64,000 nt of DNA. Source: Methylocystis sp. SC2. GTDB taxonomy: Bacteria > Pseudomonadota > Alphaproteobacteria > Rhizobiales > Beijerinckiaceae. Below, piece by piece: positions 18,439-31,437 of this stretch. Under the pieces are notes generated by a model that worked only from the letters and a program-made list of their open reading frames with translations, did not search any database and was not told where the DNA came from. The position numbers and the translations under genes are program-made. The first letter of the stretch is position 1; the number at the start of each line of letters is the position of its first letter. The stretch lies in the NCBI RefSeq assembly GCF_000304315.1, contig NC_018485.1, positions 342,501-406,500 of the forward strand. Direction: 5' to 3'.

Positions 18439-18857
18439 ATCTAGCCGATGTCAATGTGCTCGTAGAGGCGTTTCGAGCCGATGCGCCTCGTCATGCACAT
18501 TGTCGGAGATGGCTTGATGACGCTTTCGATAGCCGCGCGCCATTTGCTGTATCACGCCTCGTTTTGAGCGCAGTCGTACGGATTACAACCAGCACGAGGT
18601 TCTATCAATCGCCGAGCTCCCTTGACGAAGCGTTCGGCTTTTGCGCGGACATTCTCGCGCAGCATAATTGTCGTCTCGTCGAGCCAGGCGACGGCCATTG
18701 GCGAATTTTTGAGCGCCTCTGTCTCGAGACGCAGACGCGCGGACCCATGGTGACGGACGCCTGGTTCGCTGCGCTCGCCATCGAGTGGGATTGCGAGTGG
18801 ATTACGCTCGACCGCGATTTCGCGCGCTTTCCGGGTCTGCGATGGCGCGCGCCGTAA
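18435..18857 (+). CDS. vapC: VapC-type PIN-domain ribonuclease toxin
   Basis: The 140-residue product is a PIN-domain protein with D5 (LADVNVLVEAF), D108 (MVTDAWFAALAIE) and D126/D128 (TLDRDFARFPGLRW) for magnesium binding. The closing FPGLRW stretch is typical of one VapC subfamily. VapC toxins cut tRNAs or rRNA and stop translation until neutralised by VapB. TTG is the only start that keeps the conserved N-terminus, and it overlaps the vapB stop. The exact RNA target is unknown. Confidence 0.9.
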   Translation: MNLADVNVLVEAFRADAPRHAHCRRWLDDAFDSRAPFAVSRLVLSAVVRITTSTRFYQSPSSLDEAFGFCADILAQHNCRLVEPGDGHWRIFERLCLETQTRGPMVTDAWFAALAIEWDCEWITLDRDFARFPGLRWRAP

Positions 18858-19002
18858 GCCGCCTCACGACTCCTTCACGTAAACCGCAACATCAAATCGG
18901 CGGTCCGACATTAATTTCATCCTGAAAGCGCGGGCAACAAAAGCATAGCTTTACAATTCAGCCGCGCAATCCTTTCTCAGAATAGGAAAGATAAGAAAAA
19001 AC

Positions 19003-19140
19003 GCGCGCAACCCTCTCCCATCGGGAGAGGGTCGGACCGAAGGTCCGGGTAGAGGGGTGGGCGCTTTGCCGGAAAGGCGGACCCCTCACCCGGCCGCCTT
19101 CGGCGTCCACCCTCTCCCACAGGGAGAGGGTTACGCGCGC
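19003..19140. repeat. palindromic intergenic repeat (CCCTCTCCC…GGGAGAGGG type)
   Basis: Two short hairpins, one around 19011–19030 and one around 19111–19130, each pair CCCTCTCCC with GGGAGAGGG. They flank GC-rich palindromic sequence with further hairpins. The ends (GCGCGCAACCCTCTCCC and its near complement) are inverted repeats of each other. This is the style of the mobile palindromic repeats common in Rhizobiales genomes. It sits in the gap between the convergent vapC and thiC and may double as a terminator. Confidence 0.7.
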
Positions 19141-19141
19141 G

Positions 19142-20989
<1,848 letters not shown>

Positions 20990-21087
20990 TCATCGCGCTT
21001 CGTCAAGGGAAGCGGACGCTGAGTCACGAAGACGAAGGAGGGATGCGCTATCACAGCGTCGACGCGAGGCGCCGTTCGCTTCTTCGC

Positions 21088-21165
21088 TGGCCTTCCCTAC
21101 GCCGGCATGACCCGGATCAGGTTCGACGGGTGCTTCTCAGCCGCGCTTGCGGCGCCCCTCGCCAT
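21088..21165 (-). promoter_or_regulatory. TPP (thiamine pyrophosphate) riboswitch
   Basis: On the minus strand the leader of thiC contains the conserved THI-box blocks in order: GGGGCGCC, GGCTGAGAA, ACCCGTCGAACCTGATC and CGGGTCATGCCGGCGTAGGGA. These form the pyrimidine- and pyrophosphate-binding arms. It lies about 110 bases before the thiC start. Ligand binding normally lowers thiC expression. Confidence 0.95.
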
Positions 21166-21253
21166 TATGGAAAAATTACCGCGTTCACACTCGTGTCGCA
21201 AGCTCGCGTGGCGATACCGGCAAAATAGCGTATAGCCCCGACGAGCCCAGACT

Positions 21254-23791
<2,538 letters not shown>

Positions 23792-23997
23792 GGCGCGCAA
23801 GGCGCAAACAGCACATGTGTTGCAAAGACGTTACAGAGACGAGAAATCTTTGCTTGTGAAGGCGAATTTGCCCCTAAAAGCGAGCGGGTCTTGTAATGTT
23901 TAACACACTGTAAAAAACGCGTCGAACTTCGGCGCGACATGCGAATGCCCGCCGATGGCGAGGCTCAAGAGACGGTTCGCCTCGGGACTCGCCGACA

Positions 23998-25389
23998 ATG
24001 AAAAAACCAAATTCGCGCAGCTTCCTCTTCTCGCTGACCGCAATCGCAGCGCTTGCGCCTTCCTTCTCCTTCGGCGCCGACGGCTATTTCCTTACAGGCT
24101 ACGGCCCGCGTCAGAGAGCCTTGGGCGGCGCCGGCGTGGCCGACTCCCGAGATCCAATGGCCATGTCGATCAACCCGGCCGGCATCGTCGGACTCGAGCG
24201 GGAGTTTCAGATCGGGATCGCCGCGAGCCTGCCCGAGCGCGGTTACTCAACCATAGGCCAGCCAGCTGTCCTGGCGCCCGGCGACGTGAGGAGCGGTCGA
24301 CCGATCTTTCCGGTGCCAAACGCCGGCTATGTCCACCCGATTGACGCCGACTCCGCATGGGGCGTCGCGAATTACGGCAATGGCGGCCTCAACACCGCCT
24401 ATGACTTTGGGCATTTCAAGCCTCCGGTTAAGGCGGGCCCGGGAGGCGCGATCACGGTCTCTCCTTCATTCGGCGGCGTCCTCGGCGGCGGCTGGGCGGG
24501 ACTGGATCTGCAACAGTCCTTTATGAGCGCCACCTACGCCCGAAGATTTGGTCCGATCACCGTGGGCTTCGCGCCCACGCTCGCGATCCAGATGTTCAAC
24601 GCGCAGGGACTGAAAATCCTCTCGCCCTACTCCTCCAACATGTACAACTTTTCCGACATGGCCTATGATTGGTCGGTCGGCGGCGGGTTCCGGGTCGGCG
24701 TCGAGTGGCGCGCGACGAATGAATTGCGCTTTGGCCTCGCTGGCGCGACGCCCATGTTCATGTCGAAGCTGCAGAAGTATCGGGGACTTATTGCGGACCA
24801 GGGCAGTTTCGACATTCCGGCGACGCTGATCGCCGGCGTCGCCTATGACGTTCTGCCCAACGTCACGCTGATGGCCGACTGGAGACACATCTTCTATTCG
24901 GCGACCACTGCTGGCAACGCGAGTTTTCCCATCTGGTACGGGTCGTTCGGCTCGTCCGGCGGCGCTGGCTTTGATTGGCGCGACACCGATTCCGCCTCCT
25001 TCGGCGCCGAATGGCGCACCGAGTCAAAGCTGACGCTGCGCGTCGGCTACCATTACTCGACCTTGCTGATGAGAGAGCGCTCCGCGACGCTGGCGGCGCT
25101 GGCGCCTCTTGTCGGCGCCCACGCCGTCACCGGCGGCTTCGGCTATCAGCTGACGAAGAATTCGTCGATCGATTTCGCCGCCCTTTACGACTTCAAGAAC
25201 TCGGTCAGCTACTACGAGAACGCTCCCTTCGTCGGCCGCGCGTTCGCTCCCGCAATTCCACTGAATGCGCTCCCCCATTACAATACAAACGCCGTCATCA
25301 CCGCCTGGGGACGCGCCACCCAGTTCACGGTCGGCTACAACTACAAATGGGACGCAGGCGATACGTCCTGGATCCCGAGTCATTTCTGA
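23998..25389 (+). CDS. FadL/OmpP1-family outer-membrane channel
   Basis: The 463-residue product has a signal peptide (to about FSFGA, residue 22) and the FadL opening GYFLTGYGPRQRALGGAGVADSRDP with the hatch-domain NPAG motif (INPAGIVG). A 14-strand-type barrel follows, ending in an aromatic residue (SHF). FadL proteins let hydrophobic molecules such as long-chain fatty acids or aromatic compounds cross the outer membrane by lateral diffusion. No fatty-acid or aromatic catabolism gene is adjacent, so the substrate is open. A strong terminator follows. Confidence 0.92.
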   Translation: MKKPNSRSFLFSLTAIAALAPSFSFGADGYFLTGYGPRQRALGGAGVADSRDPMAMSINPAGIVGLEREFQIGIAASLPERGYSTIGQPAVLAPGDVRSGRPIFPVPNAGYVHPIDADSAWGVANYGNGGLNTAYDFGHFKPPVKAGPGGAITVSPSFGGVLGGGWAGLDLQQSFMSATYARRFGPITVGFAPTLAIQMFNAQGLKILSPYSSNMYNFSDMAYDWSVGGGFRVGVEWRATNELRFGLAGATPMFMSKLQKYRGLIADQGSFDIPATLIAGVAYDVLPNVTLMADWRHIFYSATTAGNASFPIWYGSFGSSGGAGFDWRDTDSASFGAEWRTESKLTLRVGYHYSTLLMRERSATLAALAPLVGAHAVTGGFGYQLTKNSSIDFAALYDFKNSVSYYENAPFVGRAFAPAIPLNALPHYNTNAVITAWGRATQFTVGYNYKWDAGDTSWIPSHF

Positions 25390-25430
25390 ACGCTAGCGCT
25401 CCCTGACGGCCGCAGCGATCGGCCCGCCTG

Positions 25431-25464
25431 GCGCGCCTCCTGAACGGGAGGCGCGCTTTTTTTT
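25431..25464 (+). terminator. Rho-independent terminator of the FadL-family gene
   Basis: A perfect 10-bp stem (25431–25440 with 25447–25456) has a six-base loop and is followed by eight T residues. Confidence 0.9.
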
Positions 25465-25475
25465 GCGCCCTCGGC

Positions 25476-26618
25476 TCAGCCGACGACGATCTTTGGCGCA
25501 GCGCGCTGCTTTTGCGTTTCGAGCAGCGTTTTCACCTTCGCCGCGAGATTGAGATAGACGGCGGCCTGCGGGCTGTCGGGCTCGGCGCCCACCACCGGAC
25601 TCCCGGCGTCCGAGGTCTGACGGATCTTGATGTCCAGCGGCGCCTCGCCAAGAAAAGGCACGCCCATCTGTTCGGCGTCGTGGCGCGCGCCGCCATGCGC
25701 GAAGATCTCGGAACGCCCGCCGCAATGGGGGCACAGGAAGTAGCTCATATTTTCAATGACGCCGAGGATCGGCGCCTCGACTTTCTGGAACATCGCCACG
25801 GCGCGCCGCGCGTCGATCAGCGCCAGATCCTGCGGCGTCGAGACGATCACCGCGCCCGCGAGCGGCACCTGCTGCGCGATGGTGAGCTGAACGTCGCCAG
25901 TGCCGGGCGGCATGTCGATGACGAGCGCGTCAAGTTCTCCCCAAGCGACTTCGCCGAGCATTTGCGAGATCGCCTGCGACACCATCGGACCGCGCCAGAC
26001 CATCGGCACGTTCTCGTCGACGAGAAAGCCCATCGACATGATCTTCACGCCATAGGCTTCGAGCGGCGCGAGCTTGCCGCCTTCGACCTTGGGTTTGTCC
26101 GTCAAGCCGAAAAGCCGCGGCATCGAGGGGCCATAGACGTCGGCGTCGAGCAGGCCGACGCGCCAGCCCTGAGCGGCGAGGCCAAGCGCCAGATTGGCCG
26201 ACGTCGTCGACTTGCCGACGCCGCCCTTGCCCGAGGCGACGGCGACAATGAAGCGGATTTTTTCGAGCGCCGGAATGCCGGCTTTTTGCTGAGGCGGCGG
26301 CGCGCCGGACCCGTGGGCATGCGCATGGCCATGGGCATGGGCTTGCGCTTGAGTCCGAGGCGGCGGCGCCTCGGGGCGCGCGGCGCGTTCAGCGGTCAAG
26401 GTCACGATCGCCTGCTCGATGCCGGGCGCCGCCTTGATCGCGCGCTCGGCCGCCACGCGCGCCGCCTCCCAGGCCTGCGTCTGGCTCGGATCGCCGGCCA
26501 GCGAAACGAAGGCTTTGGCGCCCGACAGATTGACGCCGCTTACCGCGCCGGCGAGCGGCGCGCCGCCCGGCCCGTAGAGCCCTTCCAGAGCCTTCAAAAT
26601 GTCAGCTTCCGTCGCCAC
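25476..26618 (-). CDS. mrp: Mrp/ApbC-family iron–sulfur carrier ATPase
   Basis: Mrp proteins bind and pass on Fe-S clusters to apoproteins. The 380-residue product has an N-terminal MIP18 (DUF59) domain (about 1–75), a linker rich in His and Ala (about 88–103), and a P-loop domain with GKGGVGKST (130–138). It also has MPPGTGDVQ and the cluster-binding C-P-H-C pair. The start is GTG 26618, supported by AAGGAG seven bases before it; the longer frame to 26744 overlaps a neighbour. It lies at the end of the pdh gene cluster on the same strand, 52 bases after the GDCCVxC gene. Confidence 0.93.
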   Translation of the reverse strand: MATEADILKALEGLYGPGGAPLAGAVSGVNLSGAKAFVSLAGDPSQTQAWEAARVAAERAIKAAPGIEQAIVTLTAERAARPEAPPPRTQAQAHAHGHAHAHGSGAPPPQQKAGIPALEKIRFIVAVASGKGGVGKSTTSANLALGLAAQGWRVGLLDADVYGPSMPRLFGLTDKPKVEGGKLAPLEAYGVKIMSMGFLVDENVPMVWRGPMVSQAISQMLGEVAWGELDALVIDMPPGTGDVQLTIAQQVPLAGAVIVSTPQDLALIDARRAVAMFQKVEAPILGVIENMSYFLCPHCGGRSEIFAHGGARHDAEQMGVPFLGEAPLDIKIRQTSDAGSPVVGAEPDSPQAAVYLNLAAKVKTLLETQKQRAAPKIVVG

Positions 26619-26670
26619 GCGCCCGCTCCTTGCCCGTTTAGAGCTTTTCCAGGCAAGCCATATGCCGCGA

Positions 26671-26895
26671 TTAGCGCGCCCCGTCCATCGGACCGCCGCA
26701 GCAATCGCCCTCCCTCTGCACGGGCGGGCACGGAATGTCGCCATAAGAGCAGAACACGCAGCAGTCTCCCGTCTTTGGCGTCAGCCGGGCGCCGCAGGAG
26801 ACGCAGACATGCACGACGACGCAGGCGTCCTGTGGCATGTCGAGCGTTTCGGCGCGCGCGCAGTGTGGACAGGTGAGGGTCGACTGAAGCTGCAA
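26671..26895 (-). CDS. small GDCCVxC-motif Cys-rich protein
   Basis: The 74-residue product has an N-terminal CPHC zinc-ribbon-like knuckle, a central CVSCGARL, then GDCCVFCSYGDIPCPP and a late CC pair. This matches the family called GDCCVxC-domain (seleno)proteins. All motif cysteines here are encoded by TGC, so this is the cysteine form. The function is unknown; metal binding or thiol redox is inferred from the cysteines. Start TTG at 26895 has a GAGAGAGG ribosome site. It lies 11 bases after pdhC, so it should be cotranscribed with the pyruvate dehydrogenase genes. Confidence 0.85.
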   Translation of the reverse strand: MQLQSTLTCPHCARAETLDMPQDACVVVHVCVSCGARLTPKTGDCCVFCSYGDIPCPPVQREGDCCGGPMDGAR

Positions 26896-26906
26896 GTCGA
26901 CCTCTC

Positions 26907-27842
26907 TCAGGCGAACATCATCGCCGGATGTTCGATGACATGTTTGAATTCGGCCAAAAGCTCGGCGCCGAGCGCGCCGTCGACGGCGCGGTGATCGCAG
27001 GACAGCGTCACGCTCATCATCGTCGCCACAACGGGCGCGCCGTTCTTGACGATCATGCGCTGCTCGCCCTGCCCGACCGCCAGGATCGTCGACTGCGGCG
27101 GATTGATCAGCGCCGTGAAACTCTGCACGCCATACATGCCGAGATTGGACACCGCCGACACGCCGCCTTCATATTCTTGCGGCTTCAGCTTGCGGGCGCG
27201 GGCGCGCCCGGCGAGCTCCTTGATCTCGTCGGAAATCTCGCGAACGGATTTCGCCTGCGCGTTACGGATGATCGGCGTCACGAGCCCGCCAGGGATCGAC
27301 ACGGCGACGCCGATATCGGAGGATTTGTGGCGCAGCAGCGCGTCCGGCGTGTAGGTGACATTGGCCTCGGGCTTGCGCTGCAGGGCGATGGCGAGCGCCT
27401 TCACGACGTAATCATTGACCGACGTCTTCCACGTCGGTTTGCCGTCGGACCCCAGCGGCGCGGCGGCGTTGAAATCCTCGCGCAGGCGCAGCAGCGCGTC
27501 GATCTCGCAGTCGACGTTGAGATAGAAAAGCGGAATGGTCTGTATGGCCTCGGTCAGCCGGCGCGCGATCGCCTTGCGCACATTGTCGTGGGGAATTTCC
27601 TCGTAGGAGCCGGCCTCGAAGAATTTGCGCGTTGCGTCCGCCGTAGGCGCCGCGGCGAGCGGCGCCGCTTTGGCCGTCTCGCCGCGCGCCAGCGCCGCTT
27701 TCACGTCGCGTTCGATGATGCGGCCATGCGGCCCGGAGCCTTGCAGCGCGGAAAGATCGAGTCCGCCCTCCTTCGCCAGACGGCGCGCGAGAGGCGAAGC
27801 GAAGATGCGCGGCGCGCCAGTGTCGGAAGTGACGAGCGCCAT
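26907..27842 (-). CDS. pdhC: pyruvate dehydrogenase E2 (dihydrolipoyl acetyltransferase) lacking a lipoyl domain
   Basis: E2 transfers the acetyl group to CoA and forms the core of the complex. The product is only 311 residues: a peripheral-subunit-binding domain (about 10–50, ASPLARRLAKEGGLDL…GRIIERDV), a linker, and the acyltransferase domain with catalytic DHRAVDG (H284, D288). Most alphaproteobacterial E2 proteins run to about 420–450 residues because they begin with a lipoyl domain, which is missing here. ATG 27842 is two bases after the pdhB stop, leaving no room for one. The lipoyl arm of this complex seems to be provided by E1 beta. A longer frame to 28499 is a shadow of pdhB. Confidence 0.9.
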   Translation of the reverse strand: MALVTSDTGAPRIFASPLARRLAKEGGLDLSALQGSGPHGRIIERDVKAALARGETAKAAPLAAAPTADATRKFFEAGSYEEIPHDNVRKAIARRLTEAIQTIPLFYLNVDCEIDALLRLREDFNAAAPLGSDGKPTWKTSVNDYVVKALAIALQRKPEANVTYTPDALLRHKSSDIGVAVSIPGGLVTPIIRNAQAKSVREISDEIKELAGRARARKLKPQEYEGGVSAVSNLGMYGVQSFTALINPPQSTILAVGQGEQRMIVKNGAPVVATMMSVTLSCDHRAVDGALGAELLAEFKHVIEHPAMMFA

Positions 27843-27844
27843 CA

Positions 27845-29317
27845 CTAAGACCTGTAAAGGACGGCCTTCGCCGCCGTGACGACATCCGCGACGCTCGGCA
27901 AAGCGAGCTTTTCGAGATTGGCGGCGTAGGGCATCGGCGTGTCCTTGCCGGTGACGCGCAGCACCGGCGCGTCGAGATAGTCGAACGCCTCCGCCTGCAC
28001 ACGCATGGCGATCTCGGCCGATATTCCGCACTGCGGCCAGCCTTCCTCGATCGCGACGCAGCGGCCGGTCTTCTTGACGGACTCGATGATCGTCGCCGTA
28101 TCCATCGGTCGCAGCGTGCGCAAATCGATCACCTCGGCGTCGATCCCCTCTTTGGCGAGTTGTTCGGCGGCCTGCAGCGCATAGGTCATGCCGATCGAGA
28201 AGGAGACGAGCGTCACGTCCCTGCCCGGCCTTGCGATGCGCGCCTTGCCGATCGGCAAGACAAAGTCTTCCAGCGCCGGCACTTCCGACGTCTTGCCGTA
28301 GAGAATCTCGTTCTCGAGAAACACCACCGGATTGTCGTTGCGGATCGCCGCCTTCAGCAGCCCCTTGGCGTCGCTGGCGTTCGACGGCGAAATCACGATC
28401 AGTCCCGGCACCTGGGAATACCAGGCGGAATAATCCTGGCTGTGCTGCGCGGCGACGCGCGCGGCGGCGCCGTTCGGCCCGCGGAAGACGATGGGACAAT
28501 TGATCTGTCCGCCGGACATGTACAGCGTTTTCGCCGCCGAATTGACGATGTGGTCGATGGCCTGCATCGAAAAATTGAAGGTCATGAATTCGACGATCGG
28601 CCGCAGCCCGGCGAAGGCCGCGCCGACGCCGACGCCGGCGAAGCCATATTCGGTGATCGGCGTATCAACGACGCGTCTGGCGCCGAATTCCTGCAGCAAG
28701 CCCTGCGTGACCTTATAGGCGCCCTGATATTCGGCGACCTCCTCGCCGATCACGAAGACGCTGGGATCGCGCCGCATCTCTTCGGCCATGGCGTCGCGCA
28801 AGGCTTCGCGCATGGTCATCGACACCATCGTCGTGCCTTCGGGAACCTCCGGCGCGACGCGCGGGGATGGCTGCTCGGCGACGCTGGTCGCCTTGGGCGC
28901 GGGCGTCGCGGCTTTCACCGCGGCTTTGGTCTGCGCCTTATTGGCTTCGCCGGGCTCGTCCTGCGGCGCGGTCTGGCCTGGAACCGGCGGCGCCGCCTCG
29001 GCCTGTTTTTGCGCCTTGTCCTCTTCGCCGACGCGATCGTCCGGCGCATGGTCGGCGGTGTCGGCGACCTCTTCGCCCTCCTCGGCGATCACCGCGATCG
29101 GCGTGTTGACGGCGACATTCTCCGTCCCGCCCGGCACGAGGATGCGCGCCAGCACGCCTTCGTCGACGGCCTCGACCTCCATCGTCGCCTTGTCGGTCTC
29201 GATTTCGGCGATGACGTCGCCAGCTTTGACCGCGTCACCTTCGTTCTTGAGCCATTTGGCGAGCTTGCCCTGCTCCATCGTGGGCGACAGCGCGGGCATG
29301 AGGACATTCACGGTCAT
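27845..29317 (-). CDS. pdhB: pyruvate dehydrogenase E1 beta subunit with N-terminal lipoyl domain
   Basis: The 490-residue product begins with a complete lipoyl domain (about 1–80; [13 protein letters not shown], lipoyl-lysine K43 in ETDKAT). An unusually long Ala/Pro/Lys/Glu-rich linker (about 80–165) leads to the E1 beta transketolase-type domain ([34 protein letters not shown]). With E1 alpha it decarboxylates pyruvate using thiamine pyrophosphate. An N-terminal lipoyl domain on E1 beta is known in alphaproteobacteria. Here it appears to be the only one in the operon. It sits between pdhA (12 bases) and pdhC (2 bases). Confidence 0.96.
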   Translation of the reverse strand: MTVNVLMPALSPTMEQGKLAKWLKNEGDAVKAGDVIAEIETDKATMEVEAVDEGVLARILVPGGTENVAVNTPIAVIAEEGEEVADTADHAPDDRVGEEDKAQKQAEAAPPVPGQTAPQDEPGEANKAQTKAAVKAATPAPKATSVAEQPSPRVAPEVPEGTTMVSMTMREALRDAMAEEMRRDPSVFVIGEEVAEYQGAYKVTQGLLQEFGARRVVDTPITEYGFAGVGVGAAFAGLRPIVEFMTFNFSMQAIDHIVNSAAKTLYMSGGQINCPIVFRGPNGAAARVAAQHSQDYSAWYSQVPGLIVISPSNASDAKGLLKAAIRNDNPVVFLENEILYGKTSEVPALEDFVLPIGKARIARPGRDVTLVSFSIGMTYALQAAEQLAKEGIDAEVIDLRTLRPMDTATIIESVKKTGRCVAIEEGWPQCGISAEIAMRVQAEAFDYLDAPVLRVTGKDTPMPYAANLEKLALPSVADVVTAAKAVLYRS

Positions 29318-29329
29318 TCAATCAATCTC

Positions 29330-30334
29330 TCACGCCAGCACGTCCGTCCACAATTCGCTCGGATCCGGCTCCTTGTCCGCAGTGGCGAAATCTGCGGCTT
29401 CGGCGACGATCTTGCGCGCATTAGCGTCGATCTTCTTGAGTTCGTCTTCGCTCACGCCGTCGGCGATCAGCCGCGCGCGGACTTGCTCGATCGGATCATG
29501 CTCCTCGCGCATCTTCTGGACTTCTTCCTTGGAGCGATATTTCGCGGGATCGGACATCGAGTGGCCGCGATAGCGATAGGTCTGCGCCTCTATGAGATAG
29601 GGGCCGTTGCCGTTGCGGCACCAGTCGATCGCTTCGTCCGCCGTCGCCTTGACGATGCGCACGTCCATGCCGTCGATCTGCTTTCCGGGGATCGCGAACG
29701 CCGCGCCGCGTTTCGAAAAGTCGATCTGCGCGGAGGCGCGGGAGATCTCCGTGCCCATCGCATAGCGGTTGTTCTCGACGATGAAGACGACCGGCAGTTT
29801 CCACAGCGCCGCCATGTTGAAGGCCTCGTAAACCTGGCCCTGGTTGGAGGCGCCTTCGCCGAAAAACGTGAGGGACACGCGCCCGTCGCCGCGATAGGCG
29901 TTGGCGAAGGCCACCCCCGCGCCGATCGGCGCCGGCGCGCCGACGATGCCGTGTCCGCCATAGAAATTCGCTTCGCGCGAAAACATGTGCATCGAGCCGC
30001 CCTTGCCCTTGGAATAGCCGCCGCGTTTTCCGGCGAGTTCCGCCATGACGCGCCTGGGCTCCATCCCGGAAGCGAGCATATGTCCGTGGTCGCGGTAGCT
30101 CGTGGTGAACTGGTCGCCGTCGCGCGCCGCCATCTTGACGCCGACGACGACGGCTTCCTGGCCGATGTAGAGGTGGCAGAATCCGCCGATGACGCCCATG
30201 CCGTAGAGCTGTCCGGCCTTCTCCTCGAATCGCCGGATGAGCAGCATGTCGCGAAAGGCGGTGAGCTCCTGCTCGCGGGTGAAGGGGGGAATCGTGGGCG
30301 CGCTTGCTGGAACGACGCCGCTTTCCTCGACCAT
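29330..30334 (-). CDS. pdhA: pyruvate dehydrogenase E1 alpha subunit
   Basis: The 334-residue product carries the E1 alpha domain with the thiamine-pyrophosphate/magnesium motif GEGASNQGQVYEAFNMA…VENN. It also has the GGSMHMF substrate loop and the regulatory-type loop YRYRGHSMSDPAKYRSK. With PdhB it catalyses the decarboxylation of pyruvate that feeds acetyl-CoA. ATG 30334 (MVEESG) is eight bases from a GGGAG site; a GTG two codons earlier is the alternative. It is the first gene of pdhA–pdhB–pdhC–GDCCVxC–mrp. E3 (lpd) is not in the window. Confidence 0.96.
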   Translation of the reverse strand: MVEESGVVPASAPTIPPFTREQELTAFRDMLLIRRFEEKAGQLYGMGVIGGFCHLYIGQEAVVVGVKMAARDGDQFTTSYRDHGHMLASGMEPRRVMAELAGKRGGYSKGKGGSMHMFSREANFYGGHGIVGAPAPIGAGVAFANAYRGDGRVSLTFFGEGASNQGQVYEAFNMAALWKLPVVFIVENNRYAMGTEISRASAQIDFSKRGAAFAIPGKQIDGMDVRIVKATADEAIDWCRNGNGPYLIEAQTYRYRGHSMSDPAKYRSKEEVQKMREEHDPIEQVRARLIADGVSEDELKKIDANARKIVAEAADFATADKEPDPSELWTDVLA

Positions 30335-30430
30335 ATTCACCGCTCCCGTCGCTAAGCTTTGCCGTGCAGACTAATCCAAGACGCCGCCGAAAACGAGCGC
30401 CTCGCGCTGCCGTTCAATTTGGGGAGCGCG

Positions 30431-31207
30431 TCAGCGCGTGTCGAGCTGCGATTGGAGTTCCTCGGCGAAGGCGGCGATTCTTTTGGCGTTCACGCCAAAG
30501 TCATGGCGTCCGTAGCGCGACGCCGAGCGCAGATCGATGCGCGTCTGGCCGGGCAGCGGCTTGAAGCGGACGGTGATGTCGTCGTCAAATCCCATGACGA
30601 GCGTCTTGTCGATGAAGTCGATATGACCGTCGCCGCTGCGTCCGCCCGGCGGCCGCTTGTCGACGAGCGTCCAGCCGCGGGCTTTGGCCGTTTTCAGCAC
30701 CAGAGCAAAGGCCTCGTCCGTATCCAGATCGACGACGATCGGTTCGACGTCCGGATAGGCCGGCCGCTGCGTCTCCCGCGCGCGGGATGGGAGGCCAGGA
30801 GGCTGAAAGCCGCCGCGCGCCTCGAAGGCGGCTTTGGAAAAGGAGAAAAATGGCGGATCGGCGACGTCCGTCGAAATGTCGGAAAGCACCGGCAGCCGCA
30901 CCGCCTCGAAGGCCAGATAGGCGGGGTAGCCCAGCGTCAACGCCGCGATGACGAACGCGGTCGCCGCGGCGCCGGCTCCGCGCCGTCCTGTCCGCCAAAT
31001 CACGCTGCAAGCGGCGCAAAACAAAAGCAGCGCGATCAGCGCCAAGGCCATGGCCCCGCCAAGCGAGGCGAGCGCCGACGCCGGATCAAGGGCGCCAAGT
31101 CGCCCCAGCAGGATCGCCAAGATCGCCACAGTCGCGGCGAAAATCGCGAACCGTCGGCTCCAAAGCGCGACTTTCGACCAGGGCTCGGGCGGAAGATGAC
31201 GTCGCAT
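30431..31207 (-). CDS. DUF1499 membrane protein
   Basis: The 258-residue product has about three N-terminal hydrophobic helices (about residues 18–110) and a soluble C-terminal DUF1499 domain (RPAYPDVEPI…DEAFALVLKTAKARGWTLV…DFIDKTLVMGFDDDITVRF…DLRSASRYGRHDFGVNAKRI). The domain has no assigned biochemical role; the RSxSRxGxxDxGxNxxRI ending is its hallmark. The open frame extends 29 codons further through a tandem repeat, so ATG 31207 is a choice, without a strong ribosome site. It follows nothing on its strand and precedes pdhA by about 100 bases. Confidence 0.82.
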   Translation of the reverse strand: MRRHLPPEPWSKVALWSRRFAIFAATVAILAILLGRLGALDPASALASLGGAMALALIALLLFCAACSVIWRTGRRGAGAAATAFVIAALTLGYPAYLAFEAVRLPVLSDISTDVADPPFFSFSKAAFEARGGFQPPGLPSRARETQRPAYPDVEPIVVDLDTDEAFALVLKTAKARGWTLVDKRPPGGRSGDGHIDFIDKTLVMGFDDDITVRFKPLPGQTRIDLRSASRYGRHDFGVNAKRIAAFAEELQSQLDTR

Positions 31208-31233
31208 CGGTTCAATGACTCGCGTGACCGCCG

Positions 31234-31265
31234 CCAAGGGGCCAAGGGGCCAAGGGGCCAAGGGA
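31234..31265. repeat. CCAAGGGG short tandem repeat (four copies)
   Basis: Four consecutive 8-base units, the last ending CCAAGGGA, lie just upstream of the DUF1499 gene start. Copy number of such a tract can change by slippage; whether this affects the gene is unknown. Confidence 0.75.
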
Positions 31266-31437
31266 CGGCTCGGGCGCATTTTTCGCAATTTCACGGCGAA
31301 TGCAACGGCTCTCGCGCATTTGAAAAAAAGTCGGGCGGGCGCCGCCTTCGGGCCGGTTCCTTAGCAGGTCGTTAACTTGCCCAGGACAATCCTAGGAATA
31401 CGCCACTTGAGTTCCCCTCCTGTCGTCGAGCCCGCCC

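Noticed and set aside
26671..26895. Selenocysteine in the GDCCVxC protein
   Set aside because: All motif positions are TGC cysteine codons; there is no in-frame TGA.
26907..28499. A frameshifted lipoyl domain belonging to pdhC
   Set aside because: The DNA immediately upstream of the pdhC start codes for the intact C-terminus of PdhB, so no hidden E2 lipoyl domain can be there.
28160..30355. 731-codon open frame on the plus strand across the pdh genes
   Set aside because: It is antisense to pdhA and pdhB, has a low-complexity His/Arg/Asp-rich translation and no domain. High GC produces such shadows.
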